NCBI GenBank assembly: GCA_964528035.1 | Contig: CAZGQY010000085.1 | Location: 1 to 17,074, forward strand | Source: CAZGQY01 sp964528035 | Lineage (GTDB): Bacteria > Pseudomonadota > Gammaproteobacteria > Methylococcales > UBA1147 | Direction: 5' to 3' | DNA: 17,074 nt | Shown here: in pieces, positions 15,550 through 17,074 of the stretch | Layout: each line of letters opens with the position of its first letter | Numbering within the stretch: position 1 is the stretch's first letter | Made by a program: the position numbers and the translations under genes | The notes under the pieces: model-generated | What the model was told of the DNA's origin: nothing | Database searches by the model: none | Seen by the model: only the letters and a program-made list of their open reading frames with translations

Positions 15550-15856
15550 CTCTAACCCTCCAGCATCTGTTCACTTATATACTATTCAGCATGCTACATC
15601 CAAATAAACGAACTCACAATGTTTCTGTTGTCATTTTATTTTGTATCTATTCAGCGAATATTATTCGAGGATGCAAGTCATTATTTGTTCGGGCTTCTGC
15701 AAAATGGATGTTGTAGCAGAGCTTACACGGATGGATTCACGCGTCCCAAACAGTCAATGGTCTGCACCCCAACCTAACCACGAAATTCGCTGAGTAATTA
15801 CTTTATCTTTATAAATAAAAAGTGGTGTCTACAGCCAAGCGCCAAACTACATCACC
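15550..15856. other. Gene-free spacer with a possible dispersed-repeat remnant
   Basis: No coding region is supported in this 307-bp stretch. Around 15690-15747 is a GC-richer block reading GGGCTTCTGC, then ATGGATGTTGTAGCAGAG, then ACGGATGGATTCACGCG. In composition and wording it resembles short intergenic repeats scattered in many gammaproteobacterial genomes, but there is no second copy in this window. A small palindrome CGAATA-T-TATTCG lies at 15655-15667. No rho-independent terminator is clear for the glycosyltransferase gene, which ends at 15857. Confidence 0.3.
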
Positions 15857-16669
15857 TCAATCATCTAAAGAATCGTTATTAAGGATGTCCTGGGCATTAA
15901 CAAGGTTAAGCGCCTTACGAATTCTTTTAGTTCCAGTTTTTACGGATCGACTACTCGAACCGAGCTGTGGATTCAAAACCATTGTAGCGTGATTTACATG
16001 TAACAGATATTGACTCAGGACTTCCGTTGGCAAAAATATCATGTCGTGCCCATTATCCACCAAAGCCTTATGCATTTGCCGACCGGCGGTATCCTCTCCT
16101 TGCGAAAAATTCAGTCCATATTTTTTGATCAACTCTGTTCGATACAAAGCGCAATGGCTGCGCAAATAATAAAAATTGTCACCCTTGCCTTCCATTTTAC
16201 CGTAACCCTTACCCATGCGTGGAAATAGCAGTTTTTGCACAGTCCTTTCAATATTTTTTAGGCCATAGCGGAACAACGATTTTTGCTCAAGCTTCCAGGA
16301 ACCGACACCTGCAATATTTGGATTTTTGTTCATTTCATCGATCAGAAAATTTAGCCATTCCTTTTGGTATACAAAGGTATCCGTATGAATTGACATCACA
16401 TAAGGCGTATCCACCATGGCTAAGCCTTTATCCAGCGCAAGAGAATGAGCCATACCTACAGACTCACCCATGCAGGCTTTTCGCTCCATCAGGGTAATCC
16501 AGTCGAGTCGCCGCAAATAATCCAGCGATTCATCCTTGGAATCGTTATCGATCACGATGACTTTTATCAAATCTGTGTCTGTATGCTGGCGTATCAGCCG
16601 CAAACAAATTTTTGTTAATTTAAGAGTTCTGTAATTTGGCAGTAAAATTGAAACAATTGGGGATGTCAT
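15857..16669 (-). CDS. Family 2 glycosyltransferase
   Basis: A GT-A fold, GT2-type enzyme (270 residues from the ATG at 16667-16669) that would transfer a sugar from a nucleotide-sugar to a cell-surface glycan or other acceptor. The N-terminal nucleotide-binding pattern is intact: the strand PIVSILLPNYRT, then VIVIDNDSKDESLDYL with the conserved acidic residues. The metal-binding DxD equivalent appears as SIHTDTFV about 100 residues in. The rest is typical of rhamnosyltransferase-like GT2 proteins, with GVGSWKLE and a histidine-rich region LLHVNHATM. There is no membrane segment. A GTG nine codons upstream (16696) is a possible longer start, but the ATG places the first strand at residue 4. 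Donor and acceptor cannot be told. No other glycan genes are adjacent, and foldback repeats lie on both sides. Confidence 0.85.
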   Translation of the reverse strand: MTSPIVSILLPNYRTLKLTKICLRLIRQHTDTDLIKVIVIDNDSKDESLDYLRRLDWITLMERKACMGESVGMAHSLALDKGLAMVDTPYVMSIHTDTFVYQKEWLNFLIDEMNKNPNIAGVGSWKLEQKSLFRYGLKNIERTVQKLLFPRMGKGYGKMEGKGDNFYYLRSHCALYRTELIKKYGLNFSQGEDTAGRQMHKALVDNGHDMIFLPTEVLSQYLLHVNHATMVLNPQLGSSSRSVKTGTKRIRKALNLVNAQDILNNDSLDD

Positions 16670-17020
16670 GATTTTTCGAATGATTATGATAAGCACCCAA
16701 TGGTTTGTCCGGAATTAGCTTCGAAACAAAAGCGATATGCGCCAGCAATATTCCAGAAACGGCACAAAGGACGGGGCATTATTATAAGAGAAGAAATGGA
16801 TCAAAATCCACTTAGCCAGGGTTGTAAACACTGACCGAGTATTTCTATAGCATCAGAGGGCGAACCTTTGCTTTTTCGGGGTTCATCAATATTAAAAATA
16901 TTCAGCCAAAGTTTACCAATATACAATTCAGGTATCGCAACTTAATCATTCCGAGACTTAGAATTACTCTTTCTCGCCATTTCTCGCCATTTGAGATCGA
17001 ACTCGAAGCCGGGTGAGCCC
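16670..17020. other. Gene-free spacer upstream of the glycosyltransferase
   Basis: About 350 bp without a supported gene. It should contain the glycosyltransferase promoter, but no convincing hexamer pair stands out. A short tandem duplication, TTTCTCGCCAT twice, lies at about 16971-16991, and an AATATT-AAA-AATATT palindrome near 16889-16904. Otherwise I see nothing in it. Confidence 0.5.
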
Positions 17021-17074
17021 TAAGGAGCGAGGATTCAATAATATACGAATCCTGACTTGTCTTATTGTCCGTCT
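17021..17074. repeat. Second copy of the foldback repeat, cut by the window end
   Basis: From TAAGGAGCGAGG at 17021 to the last base of the window, all 54 bases are identical to 15042-15095 and in the same orientation. The identity begins abruptly at the TAA preceding the AGGAGCGAGG end and the preceding bases differ (GCCC here, ATGT there), which marks the element boundary. The other arm is outside the window. Confidence 0.9.

Noticed and set aside
16670..16696. GTG start for the glycosyltransferase adding nine residues
   Set aside because: The added residues (MLIIIIRKI) precede the normal first strand of GT2 enzymes and are probably not translated, although the TTGGGTG upstream leaves some doubt.

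Overview
The window looks like a chromosomal segment from a gammaproteobacterium of moderate GC content. I infer this from the protein set (aerobic HemF, IspG, RluD divergent from the lipoprotein BamD, PpiC-type parvulin, Prc, a VF530-type protein) and from close agreement with Escherichia coli family lengths and motifs. I cannot place it to genus. Most of the window is housekeeping: haem (hemF), isoprenoids (ispG), ribosome modification (rluD), outer-membrane assembly (bamD), NAD synthesis (nadE), the TCA cycle (sucCD), protein folding (a secreted FKBP and ppiC) and periplasmic proteolysis (prc).

Layout. 1-2420: hemF and ispG on the minus strand, separated by about 200 bp with an unexplained hydrophobic frame. 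2558-3286: a plus-strand metallophosphoesterase with a GTG start. 3229-3559: remains of a vapBC-type toxin-antitoxin module. The antitoxin is whole, but the overlapping PIN toxin keeps only its first ~17 codons before running into the phosphoesterase end. 3843-4378: an RRM RNA-binding protein coupled by an ATGA overlap to a VF530-family protein. 4442-6111: rluD-pgeF, also ATGA-coupled. 6273-7118: bamD, divergent from rluD. 7247-7496: an AT-rich, nested inverted-repeat element of MITE type whose right end supplies the nadE stop codon. 7493-11395: sucC-sucD-nadE on the minus strand. 11631-12418: ppiC followed by the FKBP gene, minus strand. 12938-15031: prc, plus strand.

From 15042 to the end the window looks more like accessory DNA. 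A ~165-bp foldback repeat starts 11 bp after prc, and a second copy, identical over the 54 bp visible, begins at 17021 and is cut by the window edge. Between the two copies, which lie in the same orientation, are a small two-helix membrane protein gene, a family 2 glycosyltransferase gene and long gene-poor spacers.

I found no complete novel multi-gene system, CRISPR array, tRNA or rRNA. The best leads are the two foldback element families, the stop codon formed by an element end, the decayed vapBC module, and the translationally coupled RRM/VF530 pair.
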